5,734 nt of DNA from Bacteroidota bacterium. GTDB lineage: Bacteria; Bacteroidota; Bacteroidia; Chitinophagales; Saprospiraceae. Under the pieces are notes generated by a model that saw nothing but the letters and a program-made list of their open reading frames with translations, was not told the origin of the DNA and did no database searches. The position numbers and the translations under genes are program-made. Shown piece by piece: positions 5,622 through 5,734 of this stretch. Every line of letters begins with the position of its first letter. The stretch's first letter is position 1. Where the stretch lies: the NCBI GenBank assembly GCA_029573365.1, contig JAKQGD010000269.1, positions 1 to 5,734 on the forward strand. Reading direction: 5' to 3'.

Positions 5622-5629
5622 TAATTTTG
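5622..5629 (+). promoter_or_regulatory. Candidate -7 promoter box for the divergent right-edge gene
   Basis: TAATTTTG on the + strand matches TAnnTTTG and ends 21 bases before the ATG at 5651. No TTG is found 17-23 bases upstream. It sits in the 37-base gap between the glycosyltransferase start (5613, - strand) and the right-edge frame. Confidence 0.3.
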
Positions 5630-5650
5630 CCAGGTTAAAGGTATGATAAA

Positions 5651-5734
5651 ATGAAGGAGCATTACCATGCTTTAAAACCGGGAAATTCAAAAATTATTTT
5701 CATGGGGCAACGAAATCCGGCTTTTTTTCGTTTG
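5651..5734 (+). CDS. Partial CDS, 5' end of a divergent gene running off the right edge (function unknown)
   Basis: An open frame starts at ATG 5651 and stays open for 28 codons to the window edge. It begins MKEHYHALKPGNSKIIFMG and ends in an F-F-R-L segment. AAAGG (5637-5641) lies 9 bases before the ATG as a plausible ribosome binding site, and a TAnnTTTG box precedes it. The translation is mixed polar and hydrophobic and reads like a protein, but it is too short to assign a family. The competing reading is a - strand frame that enters from the edge and stops with TAA at 5664-5662, which would be the end of a gene upstream of the glycosyltransferase. The + reading is preferred because of its start signals. 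Confidence 0.42.
   Translation, partial: MKEHYHALKPGNSKIIFMGQRNPAFFRL

Noticed and set aside
5636..5643. TACCTTTA on the - strand as a -7 box for the glycosyltransferase gene
   Set aside because: It mismatches the last base of TAnnTTTG and has no TTG at a suitable distance.
5709..5732. Inverted repeat AACGAAA-N10-TTTCGTT near the right edge as a terminator
   Set aside because: The T-run is within the loop and arm instead of after the stem, and the region reads as coding on the + strand.

Overview
The window looks like a piece of a Bacteroidota chromosome. The evidence is the gene content (bactofilin directly followed by a small AtpZ-type ATP synthase accessory gene), the lack of strong Shine-Dalgarno sites at most starts, and start-proximal -7 boxes of the Bacteroidota type TAnnTTTG. 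Base composition is moderate and coding density is high. No transposase, integrase, CRISPR array, tRNA or rRNA was seen.

Layout. (1) Positions 1-1484, + strand, form a tight operon cut by the left edge: the C-terminal part of a bactofilin, an AtpZ-like two-helix membrane protein, a four-helix AtpI-like membrane protein, and a biotin carboxyl carrier protein whose start overlaps the previous stop. A weak stem-loop with a T-run follows. (2) Positions 1534-3004, - strand, hold a ROK-family sugar kinase followed downstream by a secreted CAP/SCP domain protein. (3) Positions 3197-3688, + strand, hold a small acidic cytosolic protein of unknown function with two BamE/SmpA-like half-repeats. A good promoter lies inside the longest possible form of this gene and argues for the shorter start used here. 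(4) Positions 3695-5613, - strand, hold a GT4 glycosyltransferase followed by type III pantothenate kinase (CoaX). (5) At the right edge a short + frame starting at 5651 runs off the window and is probably the 5' end of a divergently transcribed gene.

How the genes fit together. The left operon combines a cell-shape/envelope scaffold (bactofilin), two small proteins of the kind that assist F0 rotor assembly or Mg2+ supply for ATP synthase, and the mobile biotin carrier of an acyl-CoA carboxylase. In many Bacteroidota I would expect atpB after the two small membrane genes; here the biotin carrier takes that place. The remaining genes are housekeeping or envelope genes (CoA synthesis, sugar phosphorylation, glycan synthesis, a secreted CAP protein) with no obvious shared pathway.

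I do not see a convincing new defence, mobile or secretion system. The points most worth following are the altered atp-gene neighbourhood, the unassigned double-repeat acidic protein with its misleading start, and the repeated short-leader promoter architecture.
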